Of a DNA stretch of 64,000 nt, positions 17,197 to 25,674 are shown one piece after another. The notes beneath the pieces were generated by a model. The model was given only the letters and a program-made list of their open reading frames with translations. It ran no database searches and was not told the DNA's origin. Position 1 is the stretch's first letter, and each line of letters begins with the position of its first letter. Source of the stretch: RYN-122 sp963761655 (lineage in GTDB: Bacteria; Actinomycetota; Actinomycetes; Mycobacteriales; SCTD01); NCBI GenBank assembly GCA_963761655.1, contig CAVXHI010000003.1, positions 124,001-188,000 of the forward strand, written 5' to 3'. The position numbers were made by a program, and so were the translations under genes.

Positions 17197-17897
17197 GCGG
17201 TCTCGGACACGCGGCCGAGCTCGCCCTGGCCGCGGCCCGGGACCGGGGAGCCGTCGACGACGTGCTGCTCACGGCGCTCCGCGTCGAGCCGCTGCTGTGC
17301 GGCGTCGACGTCGTGGAGGGCAGCGACCGGCCGGCGACCCGCCAGGTGCAGGGCCGCTGGTGCGTGCTCGCCTGGACCAGCGAGGAGCGTGCCCGCGCGA
17401 GCGGCTGGACCGACCGGCTGGCCCGCAGCTCCGGTGCCGACGTCGCCCAGCTGCTCCTCGGCACCGGCCTGTCGCTGGCTCTCAACCCGGGCGAGGACCT
17501 CGGCGTCCGGCTGGACCAGGACGGCCTCACCACCCTCGCCGGTCCGGCGGTGCCGCCCGGGACCGCGGTCTACCTCGGCCGGCCCGACGTCGTCCCCGAG
17601 CAGCTGGAGTCCGCGCTGCGGCGGGAGCTGGCGGACGTCCCCGGCGTGGCCGCCGCCCGCCTGGTGCTCCTGGCCGTCGGCGCTCCGGCCGCGGCCCGGC
17701 GGCTCACCGTCGTGCTCAGCCTGTCCCCCGGGGCCGACCGGGAGCTGCTGCCGGCCGCCTACGCGGCGTGCGACCGGGCCGCCTCCGGCAGCCGCCTCGA
17801 CGGGCTCGACGTCGTGCTCGACGAGGACCTGCGCGGTCTGCGCGAGGAGGCGCTCGCCGTGCCGACCGTCTTCCCCGCCCCGGACGCCCCGGCGTAG
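17193..17897 (+). CDS. SseB-family protein
   Basis: 234 residues. The N-terminal half (to about 115) fits the SseB N domain with ALNPGEDLGVRLDQDGL, and the C-terminal half begins YLGRPDVVPEQLESALRREL, the pattern of the SseB C-terminal domain. SseB proteins were named for enhanced serine sensitivity in E. coli; their molecular function is unclear. GTG overlaps the stop of the preceding gene (GTGA), so it belongs to the toxin operon. A role in toxin immunity or in the secretion locus is possible but inferred from position only. Confidence 0.8.
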   Translation: MSGLGHAAELALAAARDRGAVDDVLLTALRVEPLLCGVDVVEGSDRPATRQVQGRWCVLAWTSEERARASGWTDRLARSSGADVAQLLLGTGLSLALNPGEDLGVRLDQDGLTTLAGPAVPPGTAVYLGRPDVVPEQLESALRRELADVPGVAAARLVLLAVGAPAAARRLTVVLSLSPGADRELLPAAYAACDRAASGSRLDGLDVVLDEDLRGLREEALAVPTVFPAPDAPA

Positions 17898-17943
17898 ACC
17901 GCCGCTCGGGTCCGCTCTCCTGGTCCGGACCGGGGCAAGGCCG

Positions 17944-19017
<1,074 letters not shown>

Positions 19018-19024
19018 CGGCCAG

Positions 19025-19030
19025 ACGCTA
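19025..19030 (-). promoter_or_regulatory. -10 box for leaderless transcription of ychF
   Basis: Minus strand TAGCGT followed by seven bases and the GTG start. Spacing implies transcription begins at or next to the start codon. Confidence 0.55.
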
Positions 19031-19036
19031 CCGAGG

Positions 19037-19375
19037 TCAGTCCTCCTCGAGCGCCGCCCGCTCCAACAGCAGGCGCATGGGGACGAGGTCGACGTCGACG
19101 TGGCCCTCGCTGACCCACGGGTCCCGCTCGACCAGCACCCGCGCGTCGCGCCGCTCCAGCCCGTCGAGGACGACGACCTCGTCGCCGCCGTCGAGCAGCT
19201 GCCCGGCCAGGACGCACACCCCGGCGACGGCGAGCTGCTCGAGGAACCGGCCGTGCCCGTGCAGCGCGGCCCGCTCGGCGGCCCGGGGCGTGGTGGACCA
19301 CTCCGGGCGGGTCGAGCGGTAGACGGCGTACCAGGTGGTGCAGCCCTCGGGGGCGTGGCCGATCCGGACCGTCAT
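19037..19375 (-). CDS. YCII-related domain protein
   Basis: 112 residues of the YciI/YCII ferredoxin-like fold. It shows TWYAVYRSTRPEW, then HGRFLEQLAVAGVCVLAGQLLDGG, then a closing VERDPWVSEGHVDVDLVPMRL, the typical order in which a short catalytic-like His/Asp pair sits before DP(F/W). Substrate unknown. The ATG overlaps the stop of the upstream small gene (ATGA). Confidence 0.85.
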   Translation of the reverse strand: MTVRIGHAPEGCTTWYAVYRSTRPEWSTTPRAAERAALHGHGRFLEQLAVAGVCVLAGQLLDGGDEVVVLDGLERRDARVLVERDPWVSEGHVDVDLVPMRLLLERAALEED

Positions 19376-19617
19376 CCGCCCGTCCCGTGCGCCGTGCACG
19401 CCGCCCGCGCGACGACCGCGGCAGCGCTGGCCCCGGCCTGGGCGTGGTCCGCGAGCAGCAGCCGCGCGAGCTCGGGCGGGTCGACGACGCCGTCCGCGAG
19501 GTGGCGCAGGGCGTCCGCGCCGAGCAGGCGGGCGGTCTCGGGCGGCAGGCCGGGGTCGTGGGACAGGGCCCCGGTCACGACGGCGTCCAGGTCGGGCGGG
19601 GAGAGAGGGTCCGACAC
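19372..19617 (-). CDS. small hypothetical protein
   Basis: 81 residues, helical and Ala/Leu-rich with no recognised motif; contains DPLSPPDLDAVVTGALS and LPPETARLLGADALRHL. It is likely real because a TAGCCT box sits six bases before its GTG and its stop overlaps the next start by ATGA, forming a two-gene operon with the YCII gene. Confidence 0.68.
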   Translation of the reverse strand: MSDPLSPPDLDAVVTGALSHDPGLPPETARLLGADALRHLADGVVDPPELARLLLADHAQAGASAAAVVARAACTAHGTGG

Positions 19618-19623
19618 GCCTCC

Positions 19624-19629
19624 AGGCTA
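19624..19629 (-). promoter_or_regulatory. -10 box for leaderless transcription of the YCII operon
   Basis: Minus strand TAGCCT, six bases before the GTG at 19617. It lies back-to-back with the plus-strand TACGGT box of the DUF6542 gene, 22 bases away. Confidence 0.55.
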
Positions 19630-19651
19630 CGGCGGGCGGCACGAGCGACGG

Positions 19652-19657
19652 TACGGT
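19652..19657 (+). promoter_or_regulatory. -10 box for leaderless transcription of the DUF6542 gene
   Basis: TACGGT followed by seven bases and GTG 19665. Confidence 0.5.
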
Positions 19658-19664
19658 CGCCACC

Positions 19665-20108
19665 GTGAGCCCCCGTCCCACGCCCGGCCTGTCCGCGCCC
19701 GCCGCCGTCGCGGTCGGCCTCGGGCCCGGTCTCGCGGGCGGGCTGTACGACGTCTCGACCGGCCCGGGTCTGGGCACCGTGTTCGCCGTCTGCTTCGTCG
19801 GCGGCGCCGTGCTGGCCGCCCTGCTGGTGCGCCGGCGCGACCTCGGCGTCACGGTCGTCCTGCCCCCGCTGGCGTACGTCGTCATCGCGCTGGTCGCCGG
19901 GGCGGTGCGCGGCTCGTCGACGGCGGGGTCGTTCGTGGTCCGGCAGGCGCTCGACCTGTTCACCGCGCTCGTCCTGGAGGCCCCCGCCCTCCTGGTGGCG
20001 ACGGCGGCGGCGCTCGTGGTGGCCCTCGCCCGCGGGCTGGGGCGGCGCCGTCCGGTCGAGCCGTACGAGGAGCCCGCGCGCCAGGAGCAGCCGAGCTACC
20101 AGCTCTAG
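19665..20108 (+). CDS. DUF6542-type four-helix membrane protein
   Basis: 147 residues. Short N-terminus, then GPGLAGGLYDVSTGPGLGTVFAVCFV, the signature of the actinobacterial DUF6542 family, followed by about four membrane spans (AVLAALLV, VVLPPLAYVVIALVAG, LDLFTALVLEAPALLVATAAALVVALA) and a charged C-terminal tail. Function unknown. The stop codon overlaps the stop of convergent ispH by two bases. Confidence 0.85.
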   Translation: MSPRPTPGLSAPAAVAVGLGPGLAGGLYDVSTGPGLGTVFAVCFVGGAVLAALLVRRRDLGVTVVLPPLAYVVIALVAGAVRGSSTAGSFVVRQALDLFTALVLEAPALLVATAAALVVALARGLGRRRPVEPYEEPARQEQPSYQL

Positions 20109-21088
20109 TTGTCGGGGAGCCCGGCGGCGCGCAGGTCGCGGCGCAGCTCGGGCGGGAGCGCGAACAGCAGGTGCTCCTCGGCCGCGGTGACCTCGGTGCA
20201 GTCGGTGTAGCCCTTGTGCGCGAGCCAGTCGCGGACGTCGCGGACGAGGATCTCCGGCACCGACGCCCCGCTGGTGAGCCCGACGGTGCTGACGCCCTGC
20301 AGCCAGGCCGGGTCGATCTCGCCCTCGTGGTCTACCAGGTAGGCCGCCCCCGCACCGGCGTCGAGGGCGACCTCGACCAGCCGCACGGAGTTCGAGGAGT
20401 TGCGCGAGCCGACGACGATGACGAGGTCGCTCTGGGCAGCGATCTGCTTGACGGCCACCTGGCGGTTCTGCGTCGCGTAGCAGATGTCGGCCGACGGCGG
20501 CCCCTGCAGGGCGGGGAAGCGCTCACGCAGGGCGGCGACCGTCACGTTCGTCTCGTCGACCGACAGGGTCGTCTGCGAGAGGTAGGCGACCTTCTCCGGG
20601 TCGCGGACCTGCACGGCCGCGGCCTCCTCGACGCCGTCGACGAGGTGCATGTGCGCGGGCGCCTGACCCTGGGTCCCGACGACCTCCTCGTGCCCCTCGT
20701 GGCCGATCAGCACGATGTCGACGTCGTCGGCGGCGAAGCGCTTCGCCTCCTGGTGCACCTTGGTGACGAGCGGGCAGGTCGCGTCGATCGTCTTGAGCGA
20801 CCGCTCGCGGGCCTCCTCGTGGACCGACGGCGCGACGCCGTGCGCGGAGAAGACGACCGTGGCGCCCTCGGGCACCTCGTCGGTCTCGTCGACGAAGACG
20901 GCGCCCTTGTTCTCCAGCGTGCGGACGACGTGGGCGTTGTGGACGATCTGCTTGCGGACGTAGACCGGGGCGCCGTACAGCTCGAGGCTGCGCTCGACGG
21001 TCTGGACGGCGCGGTCGACGCCGGCGCAGTAGCCGCGCGGCGCCGCCACGAGGACGCGCTTGGGAGGGGTCGGCGCGGTCGTGGTCAT
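20105..21088 (-). CDS. ispH: 4-hydroxy-3-methylbut-2-enyl diphosphate reductase
   Basis: 327 residues. Last enzyme of the MEP isoprenoid pathway: a [4Fe-4S] reductase that converts HMBPP to IPP and DMAPP. The three cluster cysteines are visible in PRGYCAGV (about 20), DATCPLV (about 105) and DICYATQN (about 207), together with substrate-binding His in VHNAHV and GHEGHEE and the SSNSVRL motif. Start ATG 21088 is supported by TAGCAT six bases upstream. Single transcription unit. Confidence 0.98.
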   Translation of the reverse strand: MTTTAPTPPKRVLVAAPRGYCAGVDRAVQTVERSLELYGAPVYVRKQIVHNAHVVRTLENKGAVFVDETDEVPEGATVVFSAHGVAPSVHEEARERSLKTIDATCPLVTKVHQEAKRFAADDVDIVLIGHEGHEEVVGTQGQAPAHMHLVDGVEEAAAVQVRDPEKVAYLSQTTLSVDETNVTVAALRERFPALQGPPSADICYATQNRQVAVKQIAAQSDLVIVVGSRNSSNSVRLVEVALDAGAGAAYLVDHEGEIDPAWLQGVSTVGLTSGASVPEILVRDVRDWLAHKGYTDCTEVTAAEEHLLFALPPELRRDLRAAGLPDN

Positions 21089-21094
21089 GGCTCC

Positions 21095-21100
21095 ATGCTA
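21095..21100 (-). promoter_or_regulatory. -10 box for leaderless transcription of ispH
   Basis: Minus strand TAGCAT, six bases before ATG 21088. Confidence 0.58.
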
Positions 21101-21185
21101 CGTCCGTCACTCCGTCCTCGCGGTTCGTGCGCGACGCCGTCGGGCAGGGGGAGGTGGACGCCCGACCTCCCGGAGGAACCCCCGC

Positions 21186-22061
21186 ATGCCCAAGCCCGTC
21201 CCCACTCCCGTCGCTGCCGCGATCGGCCTGCTCCCCGCCGTCCTGTCCGGCGTGCGCACCCTGCCGGCCAAGGTCGTGCAGCTGCCGATCCTGGCCGTGA
21301 GCAGCGCCCTCACGACGCTCGACTCGACCCGCCGCGGCTACGACGACCTCGCCCTGCGCGGCGAGCGCCTGGTCGCCAAGCTCCGCGGGACCTCCTTCGA
21401 CGAGGTCGAGGACGCCGTCGAGGACGCGCTGCAGGGCACGCCCGTGGCGAAGGCCTACGACCGGGTCGAGGACGCCGCCGAGGACGCCGTGGCCGCCGCA
21501 GGCCGGGCGCTGCGCTCCGTGAAGGACTCCGGCCAGGAGGCTGTCGCGGAGGTCGCCGAGGAGGTCGCCGAGGAGGCCGCTGCTCCGGTGACCCCCGTGG
21601 CCGAGGCGCCGAAGGGCGCCGCCACCCCGAAGGCGACCGAGCCCGAGAGCACCCGGGTCGACAGCGCCGCCCCCGAGGCCGCCGTCCGCGCGGCCGACGA
21701 CATCACGGCCGCCTCCGGCGCGGTGCTCGCCCACGACGACCTGCCGCTCGCCGACTACGACCACATGACGCTGGGCTCCCTGCGCGGCCGGCTGCGGAGC
21801 CTGTCCCTGCCGCAGCTCGGCCAGGTCCGGGCCTACGAGAAGGCGCACGCCGACCGCCTGCCGGTCGTGACGATGCTCGACAACCGGATCGCCAAGCTGA
21901 CCAGCGACATCACGGCGGAGCCCACCGGCAACGTCGACGCCCCCGACCTCGCGGCCGCCCCCTCCGCGGCCGGCGGCTCGAAGGTCCAGCCCGCCACGGG
22001 TGGCCCTGCGCTGAGCCCGCCGCCCGCCGGCGTCCCGGGGAACCCCTCGCAGCCCCGCTAG
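21186..22061 (+). CDS. lipid droplet-associated protein-like
   Basis: 291 residues. N-terminal hydrophobic/amphipathic part (LLPAVLSGVRTLPAKVVQLPILAVSSAL), a middle of Glu/Ala heptads with repeated EDA units (EVEDAVEDALQG, DRVEDAAEDAVA), an Ala/Pro-rich linker, and a C-terminal helical domain DHMTLGSLRGRLRSLSLPQLGQV seen in actinobacterial lipid-droplet-associated and heparin-binding-hemagglutinin-like proteins. Likely coats storage-lipid surfaces or membranes. ATG 21186 has GGAGGA eight bases upstream. A 7-bp hairpin (GGGAGGT 21149-21155 with ACCTCCC 21165-21171) abuts the ribosome binding site. Confidence 0.82.
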   Translation: MPKPVPTPVAAAIGLLPAVLSGVRTLPAKVVQLPILAVSSALTTLDSTRRGYDDLALRGERLVAKLRGTSFDEVEDAVEDALQGTPVAKAYDRVEDAAEDAVAAAGRALRSVKDSGQEAVAEVAEEVAEEAAAPVTPVAEAPKGAATPKATEPESTRVDSAAPEAAVRAADDITAASGAVLAHDDLPLADYDHMTLGSLRGRLRSLSLPQLGQVRAYEKAHADRLPVVTMLDNRIAKLTSDITAEPTGNVDAPDLAAAPSAAGGSKVQPATGGPALSPPPAGVPGNPSQPR

Positions 22062-22077
22062 ACCTGCAGCACCCCCC

Positions 22078-22108
22078 GAGCGGCCTCTCCGAACCGGAGG
22101 GGCCGCTC
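22078..22108 (+). terminator. 14-bp hairpin after the lipid-droplet protein gene
   Basis: GAGCGGCCTCTCCG pairs with CGGAGGGGCCGCTC (one G-U) around an AAC loop, 16 bases after the stop. No T-run follows. Position between two genes of the same strand fits a factor-assisted or intrinsic-like terminator. Confidence 0.65.
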
Positions 22109-22123
22109 GCGCGTGGAGGGGAG

Positions 22124-23239
22124 GTGAAGCCCCTGCTCGCGGCGCTGGCCGCTCTCGCCGTCCTGTCCCCCGCCGTCCCCGCGTCCGCCGCCACGACGCA
22201 GGTCGCGTGCGTGCCCCGCGTGTCCGCCGCCGCCGACGGGGACGTCTACGGCGCCGGCAGCTGCTCCGGCGACGCCGTCACGCTGTACCGCCGCTCTGCG
22301 TCCGGGGGCGGCTTCCGCACGCTCACCACCGCCTGGAAGGGCTTCACGGTCGAGGACGTCGCGGACGACGGCTCCGCCACCTTCGTGCTGCTGCACTGCC
22401 AGGCCGACGTCCCGGGCACCTGCCCCGGCAGCGACCCGCTCGTGGGCAGGTACGCCGCGGCGAAGCTGCCGCACGGCGGACGGCCCAGCGCCGTCACGCT
22501 CCTCGGCGACGGGCAGGCGGGCGGCGGCAGCATCGCGGCGTCCGGCGGGAGGTGGGTGGCCGCCTACGCCGCCGCCTCGTTCCGGCGGTCGGAGGAGGAG
22601 CGCGCCTCCAGCCACCTCGAGCTGCGCGGCACCGCGGTGGGCGGCGGGCTCGGGGTGACCGTCCGCCCGCAGCACCCGTACGCGACGCCCGAGCCGTACG
22701 TCACCGAGCCGGCTGTCGCACTGACCGCCTCCGGCGCGGTGTTCGCCTACCTCGAGCGCGACAGCGACTCCGACCCCTCGCCCGAGCTCCGCACCGGCAC
22801 GGTCGACGCCGCCCGCCGCGTGTCGACCGCGCCCTTCGCGCCCGCGGCCGGAGCGCCGGCCGGCTCGCCCGCGGTCGCCGCCTCCGGCGGTCGTGTCTTC
22901 GTCGCCTGGTCCCGCGCCGGTCGGCTCGCCCTGGCCCACGACGGCGTCCGGCAGGACCTGCCCGTGCGGGGGACGGCCTCCGGCGTCGCTCTGGCGGCGT
23001 CGGGCGGGAAGGCGTTCCTGCTCGACCAGGAGGCCTTCGCCTACGACGGCAGCACGACCGCGCGGGTGTACCTGCGCACGGTGACCCTGGGCGGGTCGAC
23101 CACGACGACGGAGCTGTCCGCCGCGGCCGGCCGCGCCGACAGCCACGTCCGCGCGCAGGCCTACGACGTCACGGCCGCACGGGGCCTGCCGACGGCCGCG
23201 CTGTTCGACGGTGCGAGGAACGTCGTGGTCAGCCCCTAG
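22124..23239 (+). CDS. secreted protein of unknown function, probable beta-propeller
   Basis: 371 residues. A Sec signal peptide (KPLLAALAALAVLSPAVPASA, cut after ASA) leads into repeated short blades: GGSIAASGGRWVAAYAAA, PAVALTASGAVFAYLE, SPAVAASGGRVFVAWSR, GVALAASGGKAFLL. The repeating (A/S)-x-A-A-S-G-G-(R/K)-x-(W/F) unit suggests a beta-propeller-like secreted domain. Four cysteines in the first 120 residues could form disulfides. GTG 22124 is preceded by GGAGGGG. No enzyme motif was found. Confidence 0.78.
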   Translation: MKPLLAALAALAVLSPAVPASAATTQVACVPRVSAAADGDVYGAGSCSGDAVTLYRRSASGGGFRTLTTAWKGFTVEDVADDGSATFVLLHCQADVPGTCPGSDPLVGRYAAAKLPHGGRPSAVTLLGDGQAGGGSIAASGGRWVAAYAAASFRRSEEERASSHLELRGTAVGGGLGVTVRPQHPYATPEPYVTEPAVALTASGAVFAYLERDSDSDPSPELRTGTVDAARRVSTAPFAPAAGAPAGSPAVAASGGRVFVAWSRAGRLALAHDGVRQDLPVRGTASGVALAASGGKAFLLDQEAFAYDGSTTARVYLRTVTLGGSTTTTELSAAAGRADSHVRAQAYDVTAARGLPTAALFDGARNVVVSP

Positions 23240-23242
23240 CCT
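23237..23242 (+). promoter_or_regulatory. -10 box for leaderless transcription of xseA
   Basis: TAGCCT six bases before GTG 23249. Its TAG is also the stop codon of the upstream secreted-protein gene. Confidence 0.55.
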
Positions 23243-23248
23243 CGGCGG

Positions 23249-24439
23249 GTGGCCCTGCAGAGCACCCCGGAGTCGCCGCTGCCGGTGCGCACCGTCGCCC
23301 GGTCGATCGGCGAGTGGGTCGCGCGGCTGGGCCGGGTCTGGGTCGAGGGGCAGGTCACCCAGGTCAGCCGCCGTCCCGGCACCGTCTTCCTGACCCTGCG
23401 CGACCCCGTCGCGGACGTCAGCCTCTCGGTGACCTGCGCCCGGAGCGTCTGCGACCAGGTCCAGCCGCCGCTGGTCGAGGGCGCCCGGGTGCTCGTGTTC
23501 GCCAAGCCCGACTTCTACCTCGGGCGCGGCACCCTGTCGCTGGCCGCCACCGAGATCCGCCCGGTCGGGGTCGGCGAGCTGCTGGCCAGGATCGAGCGGC
23601 TCAAGCAGCTGCTGGCCGCCGAGGGCCTGTTCGCGCCCGAGCGCAAGAAGGCCCTGCCGTTCCTGCCCGGGGTCGTCGGCCTGGTGACCGGCCGGGCGTC
23701 GGCCGCCGAGCGCGACGTCCTCGAGGTCGCCCGGCGGCGGTGGCCGGCGGTCCGGTTCGACGTCCGGCACGTCGCCGTGCAGGGCCACCTCGCGGTGCAG
23801 CAGTGCGTCGAGGCGGTCCGCTCCCTCGACGGCGCGTGCGACGTCATCGTCGTGGCCCGGGGCGGCGGCAGCGTCGAGGACCTGCTGCCGTTCAGCGACG
23901 AGGCCCTGCTGCGCGCCGTGGTCGCCTGCCGCACCCCCGTGGTCAGCGCCATCGGCCACGAGCCCGACACCCCGCTGCTCGACAACGTCGCCGACCTCCG
24001 TTGCGCCACCCCGACGGACGCCGCCAAGCGGGTCGTCCCCGACGTCGCGGAGGAGGCCCAGCGGGTCCGGCAGCTGCGCGACCGGGCCCGCCGCGTGGTG
24101 CTCGGGACGGTCGACCGTGAACGGAGCCGGCTCGAGCACGTCCGGTCGCGCCCCTGCCTCGCGGCGCCGCAGACCCTCGTCACCACCCGGGCCACCGACG
24201 TCGAGGCGCTGCGCGGCCGGGCGCACCGCTGCACGAGCGCCCGGCTCGACGCCGCCCTGGGGGAGCTCTCCTCGCAGCGCGCCCGGGTCGCGGCGCTCAG
24301 CCCGCAGGCGACCCTCGCCCGGGGCTACGCCGTCGTGCAGCAGGCCGACGGGACGGTCGTGCGCGACCCCGGGCAGGTCGTCGTCGGGGAGCGGCTGCGG
24401 GTGCGGCTCGCGGGCGGGGAGCTCGAGGTCAGGCCCTAG
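23249..24439 (+). CDS. xseA: exodeoxyribonuclease VII large subunit
   Basis: 396 residues. N-terminal OB-fold (VWVEGQVTQVSRRPGTVFLTLRD), then the catalytic exonuclease VII domain with PFLPGVVGLVTGRASAAERD, VVARGGGSVEDLLPFSDE and the hallmark VVSAIGHEPDTPLLDNVADLR, and a C-terminal helical region ending LARGYAVVQ. With XseB it degrades single-stranded DNA. Length is at the short end of the family. The small subunit gene lies 484 bases downstream, separated by an opposite-strand GNAT gene whose 3' end overlaps xseA by 11 bases. Confidence 0.97.
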   Translation: MALQSTPESPLPVRTVARSIGEWVARLGRVWVEGQVTQVSRRPGTVFLTLRDPVADVSLSVTCARSVCDQVQPPLVEGARVLVFAKPDFYLGRGTLSLAATEIRPVGVGELLARIERLKQLLAAEGLFAPERKKALPFLPGVVGLVTGRASAAERDVLEVARRRWPAVRFDVRHVAVQGHLAVQQCVEAVRSLDGACDVIVVARGGGSVEDLLPFSDEALLRAVVACRTPVVSAIGHEPDTPLLDNVADLRCATPTDAAKRVVPDVAEEAQRVRQLRDRARRVVLGTVDRERSRLEHVRSRPCLAAPQTLVTTRATDVEALRGRAHRCTSARLDAALGELSSQRARVAALSPQATLARGYAVVQQADGTVVRDPGQVVVGERLRVRLAGGELEVRP

Positions 24440-24923
24440 CCGGCATGCCGGGCCGGACGCCCGCGGCGGTCCAGGACATGGTCGCCCCGCCCAGCACCCG
24501 GAAGCCGAGGCTCTCGTAGAGCGGCTGCCCGTCGGGGGTCGCCCGCAGGTCCACCCGGTGCACGCCCTGCTCCTCGCGCAGCCACGCCAGCAGGGCCTCC
24601 AGGACCGCCCGGGCGTGCCCCTGCCGGCGCGCACCCGGGTCGGTGCTCATCGAGGAGACGTGCCCCCGGCGGCCGTCGAGCTGGGTGGGCGAGGGCAGGT
24701 GCTCCTCCACGTGCGCCACCCCGCAGGCCACCACGTCACCGGCGACCTCCACGACGACGACCGCGAAGCCCGGGTCCTCGGCCAGCCGCCGCCGGAACGC
24801 GGCCTCGGCGGCCTCCCGGTAGCCCGCGTCCCCGGCAGGGGTGCCCATGGCCTCGTGCATGAGGGCCCGGAGCCGCACCAGCGCGGGGGCGTCGTCGGGC
24901 ACAGCGCGTCGTAGGGTCGCCAC
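24429..24923 (-). CDS. GNAT-family N-acetyltransferase
   Basis: 164 residues with the GNAT order: an opening strand LRRAVPDDAPALVRL, VVVVEVAGDVVACGVAHVE, VSSMSTDPGARRQGHARAVLEALL (the R-x-x-G-x-A acetyl-CoA loop at about 95-102) and a final YESLGFRVLGG strand. Substrate unknown. The GTG start at 24923 abuts the xseB start with zero spacing. It interrupts the usual xseA-xseB pair. A later in-frame GTG at 24902 is an alternative start. Confidence 0.9.
   Translation of the reverse strand: MATLRRAVPDDAPALVRLRALMHEAMGTPAGDAGYREAAEAAFRRRLAEDPGFAVVVVEVAGDVVACGVAHVEEHLPSPTQLDGRRGHVSSMSTDPGARRQGHARAVLEALLAWLREEQGVHRVDLRATPDGQPLYESLGFRVLGGATMSWTAAGVRPGMPARA
24912..24917 (+). promoter_or_regulatory. 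-10 box for leaderless transcription of xseB
   Basis: TAGGGT six bases before GTG 24924, located inside the 5' coding end of the divergent GNAT gene. It gives xseB its own promoter despite separation from xseA. Confidence 0.55.
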
Positions 24924-25124
24924 GTGCCCGATCCTGCCAGCGCGCCCACCACCTACGAGGCCGCGCGCGAGGAGCTGGCCGACGTCGTGCGGCGGCTGGA
25001 GGCGGGCGGGGCGACCCTCGAGGAGTCGCTGTCGCTGTGGGAGCGCGGCGAGCAGCTGGCGACGACCTGCCAGGAGTTCCTGGACGGCGCGCGGGCCCGG
25101 CTGGACAGCGCGCAGGCCGACTAG
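24924..25124 (+). CDS. xseB: exodeoxyribonuclease VII small subunit
   Basis: 66 residues, typical for XseB. Contains TYEAAREELADVVRRLEAGG, EESLSLWERGEQLATTCQEFL and the closing LDGARARLD, the standard two-helix small subunit that binds XseA. GTG 24924 directly abuts the divergent GNAT GTG. The stop overlaps the stop of the convergent DUF4245 gene. Confidence 0.95.
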   Translation: MPDPASAPTTYEAAREELADVVRRLEAGGATLEESLSLWERGEQLATTCQEFLDGARARLDSAQAD

Positions 25125-25660
25125 CGCAGCGAGGCCGCCAGCGCCTGGACCTCGGCGTCGTCGGCGTCCTCGCGGAGCCCCCCGACCACCACGGTGCCCT
25201 GCGGCTGCGCCAGGACCAGCGACGTGTGCTGCTGGTCGTCGGACCAGACCACGAACCGCCGTGTCCCCACGGTCAGCGGGCTGACCTCCTTGCCGTCACC
25301 GGTCTGGTCGGCGACGAAGGCCTCGGGGGCGCCGCCCTGCGCGGCGTACTCGGCGTAGCCGCCGCCCGGGGTGAGGTAGCCGATCCGGAGGCGCGACCCG
25401 TCGAGGGTGGACGACGTCGCGCGCCAGCCCGCGGGCAGGCCGGTGGGCACGGGGACGCCGGGGGCGAGGGCCCGGAAGGAGGCGAGCTCGGGGCCCGGGT
25501 CGACCACGCGGTAGCTCTTGCTGTCCGACTCCGGCGGCTGCGCGAGGTACCAGACCGGGACGACGACGAGCATGCAGGCGCCGAGCGACAGCAGCATGTC
25601 GCGGACGTTCTCGGTCCCGCGCTTGCGCTTCTTCGGCGGCGCGACGGTCTGGGTGCTCAC
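25121..25660 (-). CDS. DUF4245 membrane-anchored protein
   Basis: 179 residues: Lys/Arg-rich cytoplasmic start (PPKKRKRGTENVRDML), one membrane span (LSLGACMLVVVPVWYLA, about 22-40) and an extracytoplasmic domain (FVVWSDDQQHTSLVLAQPQG) of the DUF4245 family, which in many actinobacteria lies between xseB and glpX as here. Function unknown. It is the last gene downstream of kynU, 14 bases away, and may be co-transcribed. Confidence 0.9.
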   Translation of the reverse strand: MSTQTVAPPKKRKRGTENVRDMLLSLGACMLVVVPVWYLAQPPESDSKSYRVVDPGPELASFRALAPGVPVPTGLPAGWRATSSTLDGSRLRIGYLTPGGGYAEYAAQGGAPEAFVADQTGDGKEVSPLTVGTRRFVVWSDDQQHTSLVLAQPQGTVVVGGLREDADDAEVQALAASLR

Positions 25661-25674
25661 CGCTCCAGTGTCCT

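Noticed and set aside
17922..17931. GGTCCGGACC palindrome between the SseB and ychF genes
   Set aside because: It has no loop to form a hairpin and such GC palindromes are expected by chance here, so no terminator was called.
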